DNA from: Sphingobacteriaceae bacterium UBA2059
Lineage (GTDB): Bacteria > Bacteroidota > Bacteroidia > Sphingobacteriales > Sphingobacteriaceae
Assembly (NCBI GenBank): GCA_002332615.1
Contig: DDAL01000006.1
Coordinates: 1 to 17,946, forward strand
Direction: 5' to 3'
Length of the DNA stretch: 17,946 nucleotides
Part shown: piece by piece, positions 7,819-16,163 of the stretch
How the letters are laid out: the number at the start of each line of letters is the position of its first letter
Position numbering within the stretch: position 1 is the stretch's first letter
Notes under the pieces: model-generated
Database searches by the model: none
What the model saw: only the letters and a program-made list of their open reading frames with translations
What the model was told of the DNA's origin: nothing
Translations under genes and position numbers: made by a program

Positions 7819-8763
7819 TTATGGTTTATTAGAGATCAATAGCCAAGAATTCGCTACTGCTCTCGGAGAGCCGTCTGAAGGCATATTCCTTATCTGCCAA
7901 ACCGGAGCCAAAGGATTTTTGATCATAAAAGTAGAAGAACCTCCTCCATCTAAATTAATAGCATCTTTCACTTTAAGAGACACCATTAATTTTGATAACT
8001 GCTCATAATTAATACCATTGGAGTAATAGAAATTCCTACCATCAACTACTACAAAATACACTTCTTGATTTTCTGTTACACCAATTGCAGTTCTTGGTTC
8101 TACCGTAGCAAAAGCTGTGGAAACTTCTTTAGAATCTTTTACCAGGAACACCCCGCCGCCCGTAGCGTCTCGTAACTCGGAACTTAATGCAGCATAATCG
8201 GTAGTGTTGTTTCCAATAACAGCTCTACCATTTTTCAATATTCCAAAAAAGCTTAATCCCTGGTCTGTTCGGCCTGTATTGTCACTGAAGCTGGTTTTAA
8301 TACCCACGCCATTTTTATAAAGTATTCCGATCGGCACCAATGTACCGGTATTATAAAAATCGGCGTTAATACCTGCGATTACACGATTTGAAGCTGCATC
8401 TGCATACTTAGCCATATCTGCAACAGTTTGTTTACTATAAGCAGTGGAATTATATGCAGTACCAACTTTAAGGCTGAGTTCCGGGTTCTTTAAATCAATT
8501 TTTAAAATAAAGACTTTAGTAGAATATCCATTTTTGTTCAAAAAGTGGATATCCGTTTCCTCTACTCCATTGCTTGTTGTAAATGTGGTATCGGAAAATA
8601 CTTTAGCAACAATACCAGAGTTAGCAGCAACAGATTTTGTAATTGCTGAAAATTCTTTTTCAACTTTAACAGGCTGAGACTCGTTCTTCTTACATCCGGT
8701 AAGTATGAAGAATGCAAAAAATCCAGCATTCAACAAAATCTTATATCTATAATTAGTTTTCAT
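7819..8763 (-). CDS. Phosphodiester glycosidase (NAGPA / DUF2233) lipoprotein
   Basis: A 314-residue lipoprotein with lipobox LTGC (Cys24). The family fold is the one of the human lysosomal 'uncovering enzyme', which removes N-acetylglucosamine from a sugar phosphodiester and leaves a phosphomonoester; bacterial members are called phosphodiester glycosidases. The characteristic blocks are all visible: GINADFY (131-137), PRTAIGV (223-229), VVVDGR (238-243) and NLDGGGSST (270-278). It follows the SusD gene by 26 bp and directly abuts the IPT-NHL gene. The likely role is to cut a sugar-phosphate diester in the PUL substrate at the cell surface or in the periplasm; which sugar is unknown. A second family member lies at 16810-17748. 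Confidence 0.92.
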   Translation of the reverse strand: MKTNYRYKILLNAGFFAFFILTGCKKNESQPVKVEKEFSAITKSVAANSGIVAKVFSDTTFTTSNGVEETDIHFLNKNGYSTKVFILKIDLKNPELSLKVGTAYNSTAYSKQTVADMAKYADAASNRVIAGINADFYNTGTLVPIGILYKNGVGIKTSFSDNTGRTDQGLSFFGILKNGRAVIGNNTTDYAALSSELRDATGGGVFLVKDSKEVSTAFATVEPRTAIGVTENQEVYFVVVDGRNFYYSNGINYEQLSKLMVSLKVKDAINLDGGGSSTFMIKNPLAPVWQIRNMPSDGSPRAVANSWLLISNKP

Positions 8764-8789
8764 TTTAAACTTACTTAGTTGATAAATTA

Positions 8790-10073
8790 TTAGTAATCGT
8801 TTTGCTCAAGTAAATTGTTAAGACCCAGCTCCTTTGTTGGCAATGGAAATTTTACTTGTCCAGCACGAAGTTCAAGTACTGAGACTGCTTTATTTAACCT
8901 CACCAAATCATACCATCTAAAGCCTTCGCCTAACAACTCTCTCCTTCTTTCCAATAAAATAGCATCTATATATTCATCGGTGCCAGGATTAATGTCTGTT
9001 AGGCCGCGAAATCGTCTTAGTTCATTCAATCTGCTTAAACCAGCCAGGCCCTGGCCTTCTGCGCTAATCAGATACATTTCTGCTAAACGCAGTACGACAA
9101 AGGGATCGCTACCCGACTGCCCGCTTGGATATTTATTTATCACGTCGTTGCCGCTATAAGTTTCAATTGAAATTGCCTTCCTTTTATCTCCGGTATCAAA
9201 GAGGTTCATTACTTCCGGAACAGGCTTATAAACATAACTCCCTTTTACAGGATGGGCATACGTATAAAATAAGCTGCTGATATTGATGCTTGATTCAATG
9301 GTCAGGTTTCTAAAGGCAAAAATGGTTTCATTGTTTTGCACATTACGGAAGATCTTCTCGAAGCTGTCTAAACTGATTTGTTTAGAAAGAATAACTTCTT
9401 CGGCAAGCAATGCGGCCTCGTCATTTTTACCCTGCGCCAATTTTACACGAGCCATTAAAGCTTTAGCCGCTATATTAGATACCAGAAAATAATTCTTCCC
9501 TGAAAATGCAGGTGCATTCTCTATGGCATATTGAAGTTCTTTCTCGATAAAGCTCCAGACTTTGGGCTCGGGGTCTCGACTCAATTTCTCTAAAGAATTT
9601 ACTTCCAGAATTGGAACCGCTCCCCAGCGGCTGATAAGGTTATAATAAATATAACCTCTGAAAAAGCGTGCGATGCCCTGAATCTCTCTCTTCCTTTGAG
9701 AGTCTGGCAGAGAAGCGGCTGAAGAAAGTAAATTATTCACTTGGTAAAGTGAAGAATAATACCCATCCCAAGAGGTGCTCATTAAACCTTGCTCAGGCCT
9801 TAATATATTATTGATAAAGGTTTGAAGCCCACCAGCTCCAGTTGCGGCTGAATTGATAAGATTGCCTCCTACCATATCAAAGATCACATAAGACTCGGTA
9901 CCCGGAGCATTTTGAACCCTGTTATAAACTCCTGCTAAAAAAGCTTCAATATCATTCGCTGATAAGCTTTCTGTAGATGCTGCAGAATGCGGATAAATAT
10001 CCAACTGTTTACTACAGCCTGTAAGCAATAGGATCACAGTTAAAACCCTTATATACAAGACATTATTATTCAT
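8790..10073 (-). CDS. SusD/RagB-family outer-membrane nutrient-binding lipoprotein
   Basis: A 427-residue lipoprotein with lipobox LLTGC (Cys20) followed by SKQLDIYP, the usual mature N-terminus of SusD proteins. The N-terminal TPR-like half includes the conserved RFFRGYIYYNL...WGAVPI block (136-155). The C-terminal RagB/SusD half ends with ERRRELLGEGFRWYDLVR (375-392). It is shorter than the common size of about 500-550 residues. SusD proteins cap the SusC barrel and bind the oligosaccharide at the cell surface. The start codon lies 5 bp after the SusC stop codon, so the pair is co-translated. Confidence 0.95.
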   Translation of the reverse strand: MNNNVLYIRVLTVILLLTGCSKQLDIYPHSAASTESLSANDIEAFLAGVYNRVQNAPGTESYVIFDMVGGNLINSAATGAGGLQTFINNILRPEQGLMSTSWDGYYSSLYQVNNLLSSAASLPDSQRKREIQGIARFFRGYIYYNLISRWGAVPILEVNSLEKLSRDPEPKVWSFIEKELQYAIENAPAFSGKNYFLVSNIAAKALMARVKLAQGKNDEAALLAEEVILSKQISLDSFEKIFRNVQNNETIFAFRNLTIESSINISSLFYTYAHPVKGSYVYKPVPEVMNLFDTGDKRKAISIETYSGNDVINKYPSGQSGSDPFVVLRLAEMYLISAEGQGLAGLSRLNELRRFRGLTDINPGTDEYIDAILLERRRELLGEGFRWYDLVRLNKAVSVLELRAGQVKFPLPTKELGLNNLLEQNDY

Positions 10074-10078
10074 GACTA

Positions 10079-13000
10079 TTAGAAATTAAGATTAAGGCCA
10101 AAGGTGAATGAACGGGACTGTGGCAGCACTAAATTGTCTTCGCCTATAAAACGAGGATCCATACTACTGTTTACTTCAGGGTCTAAGCCTGAATAATTAG
10201 TGAAGAGAAGTAAATTATCTCCTTGAAGATAAATCCGCATTCGGTTGGCTTTGATCTTATTTATCAATTTGGAAGGCAAATCATATCCAAGAGAAACCGT
10301 GCGTAAACGAATGAATGAACCGTCTTCTAAAAACCTTGATGAATTATTTAAGTTATAGGTCAGACCATAGATTGCACGCGGTGTTGTGTTACTTGTTCCC
10401 GGACCAGTCCATCTGTTTAATGCTACCTCTTCTTTTGTATTAAATGCATTACTACCTAGTTTCTCAGTATTCAATCTCCAGCTGGCATACACGTGATTAC
10501 CCTGCATAAAGGTCATAAATACACTGAGATCAAATTTCTTGTACCTAAATGTATTATTCCAACCGCCATAGCTTTTCGGACTGGAATCTCCAACTATTTG
10601 CCTGTCATTGATATCAATATTACCATCCTCATTGACATCCTCAAATTTTACATCTCCAGCCCTGACTCCAATATTATACAGAGGTGCAGGCACTTCAGAA
10701 TCATCCTGGAAAATACCAAGTTGTTTGTAAACCCAGAATGTACCGATCGGTTTTCCTACTTTAAGGGCTCTGTTACCACCGATAGAAAGCAGTTCATCAT
10801 CACCAATTAAAGACGTCAGCCTATTTTTTATAAACGATATGTTAAAACCGGAGTTCCACTTCACTTGTCCAAAGTTAAGGTTGGTATTAAGACTAAACTC
10901 AAAACCGTTGTTTTTCATCGAGCCTATATTGCTAATGATACTTGTAAAGCCAGTAGTAGCGTAAGTAGGCTTACTATATAACAGGTTCTTAGTGTTTTTT
11001 ATGAAATAATCTGCCGTGAAAATAATACCCCCATTATTCAGATTAAAATCTACACCTGCATCAAACTGACTTGCTTTTTCCCAGGTAAGATTTCTATTTC
11101 CTAAGGTAGTCAAAGCTATACCGCTGGAAGTATTATAATTATATCCACCACTCGTAAGTGCCTGATAAGCATAATTGGAAATTCCGTCCTGATTGCCAGT
11201 AGCGCCGTAACTTAACTTTAGCTTAAGATCTGCTTTTTCTGCCTTCCAGAAATCTTCGTTAGAGATTAACCAACCTGCAGACGCAGAAGGAAAATATCCC
11301 CAACGGTTTTCGGGTGCGAATCGGGAAGATCCGTCAGCCCTCATAGAAAGGCTTAACAAGTACTTATTATTAAATGCCAGATTAGCTCTTCCAAAATATG
11401 ATTCTAATGAATTAGCAAACAAGTTTGTGGTTGCATCAGTAATTACGGAAGCTGCTGTTAATACATCGAAGGATTGAGAAGGGAAACCATTACCATCTAT
11501 GCCACTGGTAGAATTGCTTGTGCGCTGGAAAGAATGCCCCAGGAGCCCATCAATCGATAATCCACCTAATGCTTTTTTATAATTTATAGTATTTTCAAAT
11601 ACGATATTATTTACAAGGTTTCTGTTGTCAATTAACCGTCCCTTTCCAGTCCCATAAGGATGCAAGTGCATATAGTACACGTAGTCGTGTGTATAGATGA
11701 GATCGGCACCAAAACTGGTTTTAAACAGAAAGTCTTCTCCTAATTTAAGATCTGCAAATACATTACCAAGAAGCCTGTAATTGTCTAGATAAGCTTTTTC
11801 TTCATTCAATATTTGTAAGGAGTTGTGATAAACCAAATCATTAGTTCCGCCAACGTAATAAGACCCATCTGGCTTATAAGGCCTATCGAAGGGTCTTTGC
11901 GACAAGCTTTTAGGAAGCGTTGCAGTTCCTAAATTAGAGCCGGGAACCCTGTTGTTATTAGAAAAGCTAAAATTAGTATTTGCACCTGCCTTAAGCCAGG
12001 AAAACATGTTTTGCGTTATATTTACCTTCGCCGTGTATTTTTCAAGCTTATTAGTAATGGTCGCTCCCTCCTGACTTGTATAATTACCCGACAAGAAATA
12101 AGAACCTTTGTCTGTACCGCCAGAAAGTGACAAATTTACACTATTCATTCTTGCAGTTCTAAGTATCTCATCTAACCAATTGGTATCTTCTAACCCAGGA
12201 TAAGGATTAGCGATACGCTTTATATAATTAGACGCACCGGGGCTGTATCCATATTGTGCGTTATAATTATCAATACCTTCATTTACCGTTGTGACATACA
12301 AATCAGAACTGGACATTTTCAAATTTCCAAGATTAGGTACATTTTGAATTCCGGTATAAGCATCAAGATTAATATTGCTCTTTCCCTTTTTTCCAGATTT
12401 GGTAGTGATTATAATCACCCCATTTGTGGCTCTGGACCCATATATCGAAGCAGATGCGGCATCTTTTAATACATCAACGGATTCAATATCATTGGGATTT
12501 AATGCGGCTAATGGATTTATATTCTCACCGAAATTATATAGAGAAGTACTTTGTGAAACTACCGGAACACCGTCGATAACATATAAAGGATTATTGCTTG
12601 CAGTTAATGACCCAGTTCCTCTTACACTAACACGCTGGGCAGCGCCTGGTGTACCGGAGGCAGCAGAAACACTTACTCCAGCCATACGCCCCTGTATCAT
12701 TTGATCCGGGCTAAGCACTGGTCTTTGATTGGTTTCATTGAGTGTAAACGTACTGATTGCGCTACTTACATTACTTCTTTTTTGCGTACCATAACCAATA
12801 ACAACCACCTCATTTAATGATGATTTTTGTTCTATTAATTTAACATTTATCGTTTCAGAAGAGCCTATATTTATTTCGCGGGTATCAAAACCGATAAAAG
12901 AAATAAGTATAACTGCGTTTTTTGGTACGCCTTTCAGGGTAAAACGCCCATTAGCATCTGTTACAACAACAGAATTGGTTCCTTTAATTCTTACGGAGGC

Positions 13001-13444
13001 ACCAGGGAGAAAGTCTCCTTTTTCGTCTGTCACCTTACCCGATATATCAATTATCTGAGAAGTGAAATCTTTATTGTCTGCAAAACTTTTTTCTTTTACA
13101 ATAACCGCTTTGTTTTCCACAACATAAGTAAAGGGCTGATTTTCAAAACATAACTTTAATACATCTTTGATATCAGCTTTTTCAACATCTATAGAAATAG
13201 GCTTAGCTTTTTTAAGCAAACTTAATTTATAAATAAAGTCATAGTCACTTTGATTTCCTATGTCTTTAATTATTTCACTAAACGGTGCATTTTTCTTACT
13301 TAGCGTGATTTTTTGTGCAAAGCTCTCTGCACTTACTTGAAATATTATTGTTGTAAGACAAATTACGATCAATTTCATAACCAACAGTATTTTATATAAA
13401 GCAAGGCGCTTTCTTACATGCGCCATATCTGGTCTTAATTTCAT
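10079..13444 (-). CDS. SusC/RagA-family TonB-dependent outer-membrane transporter with STN signalling domain
   Basis: A 1121-residue transporter. The hydrophobic signal segment is at residues 23-43 and cleavage is likely at SFA-Q44; the 22-residue polar extension before it is common in STN-bearing SusC proteins, so I kept the first ATG. Domains in order are: STN (secretin/TonB short N-terminal, about 46-118), carboxypeptidase-D regulatory-like (about 134-205), TonB-box region NEVVVIGYGTQKR (211-223), plug with MAGVSVS and LYVIDGVPV (about 225-345), then a 22-strand-type beta-barrel ending in FTFGLNLNF. It imports the substrate captured by SusD, using TonB energy. The STN domain is the part that contacts FecR-type anti-sigma factors, which fits the fecR and ECF genes just upstream. 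Confidence 0.96.
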   Translation of the reverse strand: MKLRPDMAHVRKRLALYKILLVMKLIVICLTTIIFQVSAESFAQKITLSKKNAPFSEIIKDIGNQSDYDFIYKLSLLKKAKPISIDVEKADIKDVLKLCFENQPFTYVVENKAVIVKEKSFADNKDFTSQIIDISGKVTDEKGDFLPGASVRIKGTNSVVVTDANGRFTLKGVPKNAVILISFIGFDTREINIGSSETINVKLIEQKSSLNEVVVIGYGTQKRSNVSSAISTFTLNETNQRPVLSPDQMIQGRMAGVSVSAASGTPGAAQRVSVRGTGSLTASNNPLYVIDGVPVVSQSTSLYNFGENINPLAALNPNDIESVDVLKDAASASIYGSRATNGVIIITTKSGKKGKSNINLDAYTGIQNVPNLGNLKMSSSDLYVTTVNEGIDNYNAQYGYSPGASNYIKRIANPYPGLEDTNWLDEILRTARMNSVNLSLSGGTDKGSYFLSGNYTSQEGATITNKLEKYTAKVNITQNMFSWLKAGANTNFSFSNNNRVPGSNLGTATLPKSLSQRPFDRPYKPDGSYYVGGTNDLVYHNSLQILNEEKAYLDNYRLLGNVFADLKLGEDFLFKTSFGADLIYTHDYVYYMHLHPYGTGKGRLIDNRNLVNNIVFENTINYKKALGGLSIDGLLGHSFQRTSNSTSGIDGNGFPSQSFDVLTAASVITDATTNLFANSLESYFGRANLAFNNKYLLSLSMRADGSSRFAPENRWGYFPSASAGWLISNEDFWKAEKADLKLKLSYGATGNQDGISNYAYQALTSGGYNYNTSSGIALTTLGNRNLTWEKASQFDAGVDFNLNNGGIIFTADYFIKNTKNLLYSKPTYATTGFTSIISNIGSMKNNGFEFSLNTNLNFGQVKWNSGFNISFIKNRLTSLIGDDELLSIGGNRALKVGKPIGTFWVYKQLGIFQDDSEVPAPLYNIGVRAGDVKFEDVNEDGNIDINDRQIVGDSSPKSYGGWNNTFRYKKFDLSVFMTFMQGNHVYASWRLNTEKLGSNAFNTKEEVALNRWTGPGTSNTTPRAIYGLTYNLNNSSRFLEDGSFIRLRTVSLGYDLPSKLINKIKANRMRIYLQGDNLLLFTNYSGLDPEVNSSMDPRFIGEDNLVLPQSRSFTFGLNLNF

Positions 13445-13524
13445 AAATTTGGATTGTTTGGATTGGTTTAGTCTACCTCAAGGGAATTTTTTCTAATCTT
13501 ATAGATAACAGTATCCGAACCTTT

Positions 13525-13554
13525 AGCCGGAAGTGCTTCAAACCGCTTCTGGCT
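13525..13554. promoter_or_regulatory. Hairpin in the fecR-susC intergenic region
   Basis: AGCCGGAAG (13525-13533) and CTTCTGGCT (13546-13554) pair with one G-T position around a 12-nt loop. It sits in the 137-bp gap between fecR and susC. On the minus strand there is an A-C mismatch instead and no following T-run, so it does not look like a terminator for the operon. It could moderate transcript stability or differential expression of the sigma/anti-sigma genes versus susCD; function is unproven. Confidence 0.35.
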
Positions 13555-13581
13555 TTTTGGTTAACGCTTTAATAAAAGTTA

Positions 13582-14697
13582 TTACATAACAAAGACTCTC
13601 CTTCCTTCAATTTTAAAATGGATATTTCCAGTTGATTCAATGATTTTTAATAACTCAGATAGATTTCTTTGCATTGAAATTTCGGCGCCAAAAGCTAGAG
13701 CTGGGTCTGGTTTGTTTAGGTAAATCACTTCTATATCATACCAGCGGGCAACTTTTTGCATTATTTGTTCCAGGCTGCCATTAAATTTGAAATAACCTTT
13801 CTTCCATGCTACAACTTCTTCCAAGTCAACTCCATTTTTAACACGAAGACCCTGCGCTGAAAGAACTGTTTGCTGTCCCGGATTGAGAATTTCAGAATTA
13901 TTGGCATTCTTTGAAGTTACCTTTACTTTTCCTTCCAGAAGCGTAGTTTTAGTTTCACTATCGGTATAGTAATCGCTGATATTAAAACGAGTACCCAGTA
14001 CTTTTACTTCCTGCCCCCCTGTTTTTACAATAAAAGGATGCTTTGGATCTTTAGCGACGTCAAAATACGCTTCGCCCTTAAGTTCAACGATTCGTTCGCC
14101 TCTGCCATTAAGAGATGTTGCATAAGTCAAGCTGGAAGCAGAATTGAGCGTTATTGAGGATCCATCTGGTAAGCGAACCTGATATGTCTCTCCTCTTCCT
14201 GTAGATAGAGTATTTAATTGATTGGTGTTTTTCTTGTTCGTTATTTCATATACAAGCTGTCCCTTTACCGTTTTTGAAATTTGAATCCCGGACTCCTTTA
14301 CTATTTCGCCATTCTGGACGTCAGAAAGAATAATTTTTTTGCCGTTAGCAAGTATTAAGGTTGCCGATTTTTTTCCTGGAACAATGTCATTTGCATAAAA
14401 TGACGCATTTTTATGTTGAGCTACATCAGGCGTCTTATGGTATAAATATAAGCTTATGGAAACAGCAAGAATGATAGAAGCTGCTGCTGCAAGTTTTTGC
14501 CATAAATATCTTTGTCTTTTAACAAGTGGTAGTTTCTTGCCGATTTCTATTAAGTCTTGTTGAAGATGTTCTTCGGAGATCTGGTACTCGGGGAAAGTTT
14601 CTGATAAAATCCATTGTTCCAATAAGCTTCTTTCGGCTTCGGTGCATCTGGCTTCTTTGTATTTGGCTAACAGATCTTTAAGCTCAGGCTCGTTCAT
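13582..14697 (-). CDS. FecR-family anti-sigma factor
   Basis: A 371-residue inner-membrane regulator. The N-terminal cytoplasmic part (1-60) would bind the ECF sigma factor. A single transmembrane helix spans about 67-86 (AAAASIILAVSISLYLY). The periplasmic FecR domain at about 166-260 has the RGETYQVRLPDGSSITLNSAS block and the conserved ELKGEAYFDV...PFIV motif. The C-terminal DUF4974-like domain (about 304-371, FNGSLEQIMQKVARWYDIEV) is the part thought to meet the STN domain of the partner TonB transporter. It lies 67 bp after the sigma gene and 137 bp before susC. Expected mode: holds the sigma factor until the transporter reports substrate. A hairpin just before its start may affect translation. 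Confidence 0.95.
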   Translation of the reverse strand: MNEPELKDLLAKYKEARCTEAERSLLEQWILSETFPEYQISEEHLQQDLIEIGKKLPLVKRQRYLWQKLAAAASIILAVSISLYLYHKTPDVAQHKNASFYANDIVPGKKSATLILANGKKIILSDVQNGEIVKESGIQISKTVKGQLVYEITNKKNTNQLNTLSTGRGETYQVRLPDGSSITLNSASSLTYATSLNGRGERIVELKGEAYFDVAKDPKHPFIVKTGGQEVKVLGTRFNISDYYTDSETKTTLLEGKVKVTSKNANNSEILNPGQQTVLSAQGLRVKNGVDLEEVVAWKKGYFKFNGSLEQIMQKVARWYDIEVIYLNKPDPALAFGAEISMQRNLSELLKIIESTGNIHFKIEGRRVFVM

Positions 14698-14702
14698 AGT
14701 CT

Positions 14703-14728
14703 ACAACTAATTTTGGATATTTAGTTGT
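14703..14728 (-). promoter_or_regulatory. Hairpin immediately upstream of the fecR start codon
   Basis: On the coding (minus) strand ACAACTAA and TTAGTTGT form a perfect 8-bp inverted repeat around a 10-nt loop, and its base lies only 5 nt before the fecR ATG (14697). A structure this close to the start could limit ribosome access and lower the anti-sigma level relative to sigma. This is an inference; the stem is AT-rich and of modest stability. Confidence 0.4.
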
Positions 14729-14764
14729 TAGTCGGTCAACGCGGCATGAAGGGTTAAAAAAAAA

Positions 14765-15349
14765 TTAATTATAAAGATTAATGAGAAAAGTTACTATCAG
14801 CAGAGAGCCAAGCTTTAATTTCAAGATTTTAATTGCGTGATGCATATGGCTTTTAACTGTTTGTTCGGAAAGTCCGAGTTCTTGAGCTATCTGCTTTCTG
14901 GTATAAAAGCTTTTTCTGCTCAGATTAAAAACCTGCCGCATTTTACAAGGAAGAGCTTCTATCTCTTTTTCTATAATTGCCTCTAATTCCTTGTGTCTGA
15001 TAGCATAGTCAGCGAAAACCTGCCCTGATTCCTTATATTGATTAAAACTCGCAATATATTTTGAAGATACTTTGTTGTGAGCAAGAATATCCAAGATCTT
15101 ATTTCGTACAGATGAATGTAAATAAGTAGTTAGCGTATACCTGAGGTTTAGACTTTCGTGATTTATCCATAAAGAGATAAACACTTCATGAATAAGGTCT
15201 TTAACCTCTTCCCTATTCCCTAGCCGTTTAAAAGCAAATAAATACAGGGGTCGTCTATAACGTTCGTAGATTTCAGTATAGGCTATGCGGTCTCCGGATT
15301 TTAGTAACCCAACTAATTCCTCTTCTTCATATTTACTATAATCCAACAT
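14765..15349 (-). CDS. ECF-type RNA polymerase sigma factor (SusCD-associated)
   Basis: A 194-residue ECF sigma-70. Region 2 (YTEIYERYRRPLYLFAFKRLG ... DLIHEVFISLW) recognises the -10 element and core polymerase. Region 4 (LPCKMRQVFNLSR...TRKQIAQELGLSEQTVKSHMHHAI) is the -35-binding helix-turn-helix. The short hydrophobic C-terminal tail (LLIVTFLINLYN) is typical of Bacteroidetes PUL sigma factors. I chose the ATG at 15349, which is preceded by GGAG at a 9-nt distance; a TTG at 15364 would add five residues (MELNK) and is less likely. It is the first gene of the PUL transcript and probably activates susCD and the downstream genes when FecR releases it. Confidence 0.93.
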   Translation of the reverse strand: MLDYSKYEEEELVGLLKSGDRIAYTEIYERYRRPLYLFAFKRLGNREEVKDLIHEVFISLWINHESLNLRYTLTTYLHSSVRNKILDILAHNKVSSKYIASFNQYKESGQVFADYAIRHKELEAIIEKEIEALPCKMRQVFNLSRKSFYTRKQIAQELGLSEQTVKSHMHHAIKILKLKLGSLLIVTFLINLYN

Positions 15350-15440
15350 TTTATTTAGCTCCAAAAGAGTTAATAGGGTTTAACCTCAATTATAGATATA
15401 TTTTATGCAATTATCTAATTGCTCTAAAATGTTTCCTTTA

Positions 15441-15448
15441 CAAACGTA
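15441..15448 (-). promoter_or_regulatory. Candidate Bacteroidetes -7 promoter box of the PUL
   Basis: The minus strand reads TACGTTTG, an exact match to the TAnnTTTG -7 consensus of Bacteroidetes housekeeping promoters. It would start transcription near 15435, about 85 nt before the sigma-factor ATG. A clear -33 TTTG is not present at the expected spacing (a TTG lies 14 nt upstream), so the assignment is tentative and may reflect a regulated promoter. Confidence 0.4.
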
Positions 15449-15482
15449 AGCATCCAGAGCTTCAACTGGATCAGCTCTTACG
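15445..15482. promoter_or_regulatory. Two-part inverted repeat overlapping the PUL promoter
   Basis: Two nested perfect pairs are visible: CGTAAG (15445-15450) with CTTACG (15477-15482), and ATCCAG (15452-15457) with CTGGAT (15466-15471). The dyad overlaps the candidate -7 box and extends upstream across the -33 region. It looks like an operator for a dimeric regulator or a cruciform-forming leader element. An IS end is the main alternative given the nearby remnants. Confidence 0.45.
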
Positions 15483-15676
15483 ATTGGTTATACATTATTA
15501 TTTTATAACGACCCCACATCATTCAACAATAATACAAAAAAATGTAAACGAATCATTGTTAAATAAAAAAGTTTAGAAAACCTCTAGTTAGATCTCCTAG
15601 GCTCAAAATAGAAAGGATAAATTTAGACTTTACTAATGGTACATTATTCAAAAAATAACCTCGGAGCTCTTTAACG

Positions 15677-16163
15677 GTACATCCCAAGACAGATAAAATC
15701 AGTTTGAAGGCATTAGATAAATGATAGCCTTTATAAAGAAACAGATTGGCAGCCTGGAAGCAAATATCGTCAACATCGCTAATGAAGAATTTTGTAAACA
15801 AATCAGATCTCTGACTTCCGTCAAGGGCATAAAAGTAACATTAGCTACTTCACTGATCATTTCCCTGCCAGCTTTACTCAGTATGAAAATGCCAAGCTGC
15901 TATCCAGGTATATTGGGATTTGCCCTATTTATCAACAGTCGGGTACCTCTACCCAATATAAAAGGAACAATTAACAGAAATGGTGACTCTGACCTGCGCT
16001 CCTACTTTACATTGCCTCGTGGTCTGCGATTCGTTATAATCAGGCTTGTCGGGAAACCTATCAGCGGTTAAAAGCAAAAGGGAAGCCTTCCAAGATAGCC
16101 CTTATAGCAGTTGCCAATAAACTAGTAAGACAAGCATTTGCTCAGAAGCCTCTATCTTCCTGA
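15677..16163 (+). pseudogene. IS110-family transposase remnant
   Basis: Broken pieces of one transposase are readable in three frames. First, a VHPKTDKI stretch (15677-15700) matches the KTDxxDA end of the IS110 DEDD domain and is followed by two stop codons. Next comes the C-terminal helix and a SLTSVKGIKV block corresponding to the 'SIPGIG' of the transposase_20 domain (frame of 15721), ending in NGDSDLR. Last, after a frameshift near 15996, comes IASWSAIRYNQ...RLKAKGKPSKIALIAVANKL, stopping at 16161-16163. The catalytic N-terminal domain and part of the middle are missing. It is inactive and marks an old insertion next to the PUL. Confidence 0.8.

Larger units (their letters stand above)
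15350..15676. other. PUL leader and promoter region, no gene
   Basis: This 327-bp AT-rich stretch between the sigma gene and the IS remnants holds no convincing coding sequence. It contains the promoter-like box and the inverted repeat at 15441-15482, described separately. The part from about 15560 to 15676 may be further decayed IS110 sequence, because stop-ridden fragments run into the recognisable transposase at 15677, but I cannot align it. Confidence 0.5.

Noticed and set aside
15559..15801. 80-codon minus-strand ORF upstream of the sigma gene
   Set aside because: Its right part is antisense to the IS110 remnant, it has no recognisable domain, and its sequence reads as the complement of the transposase fragment.
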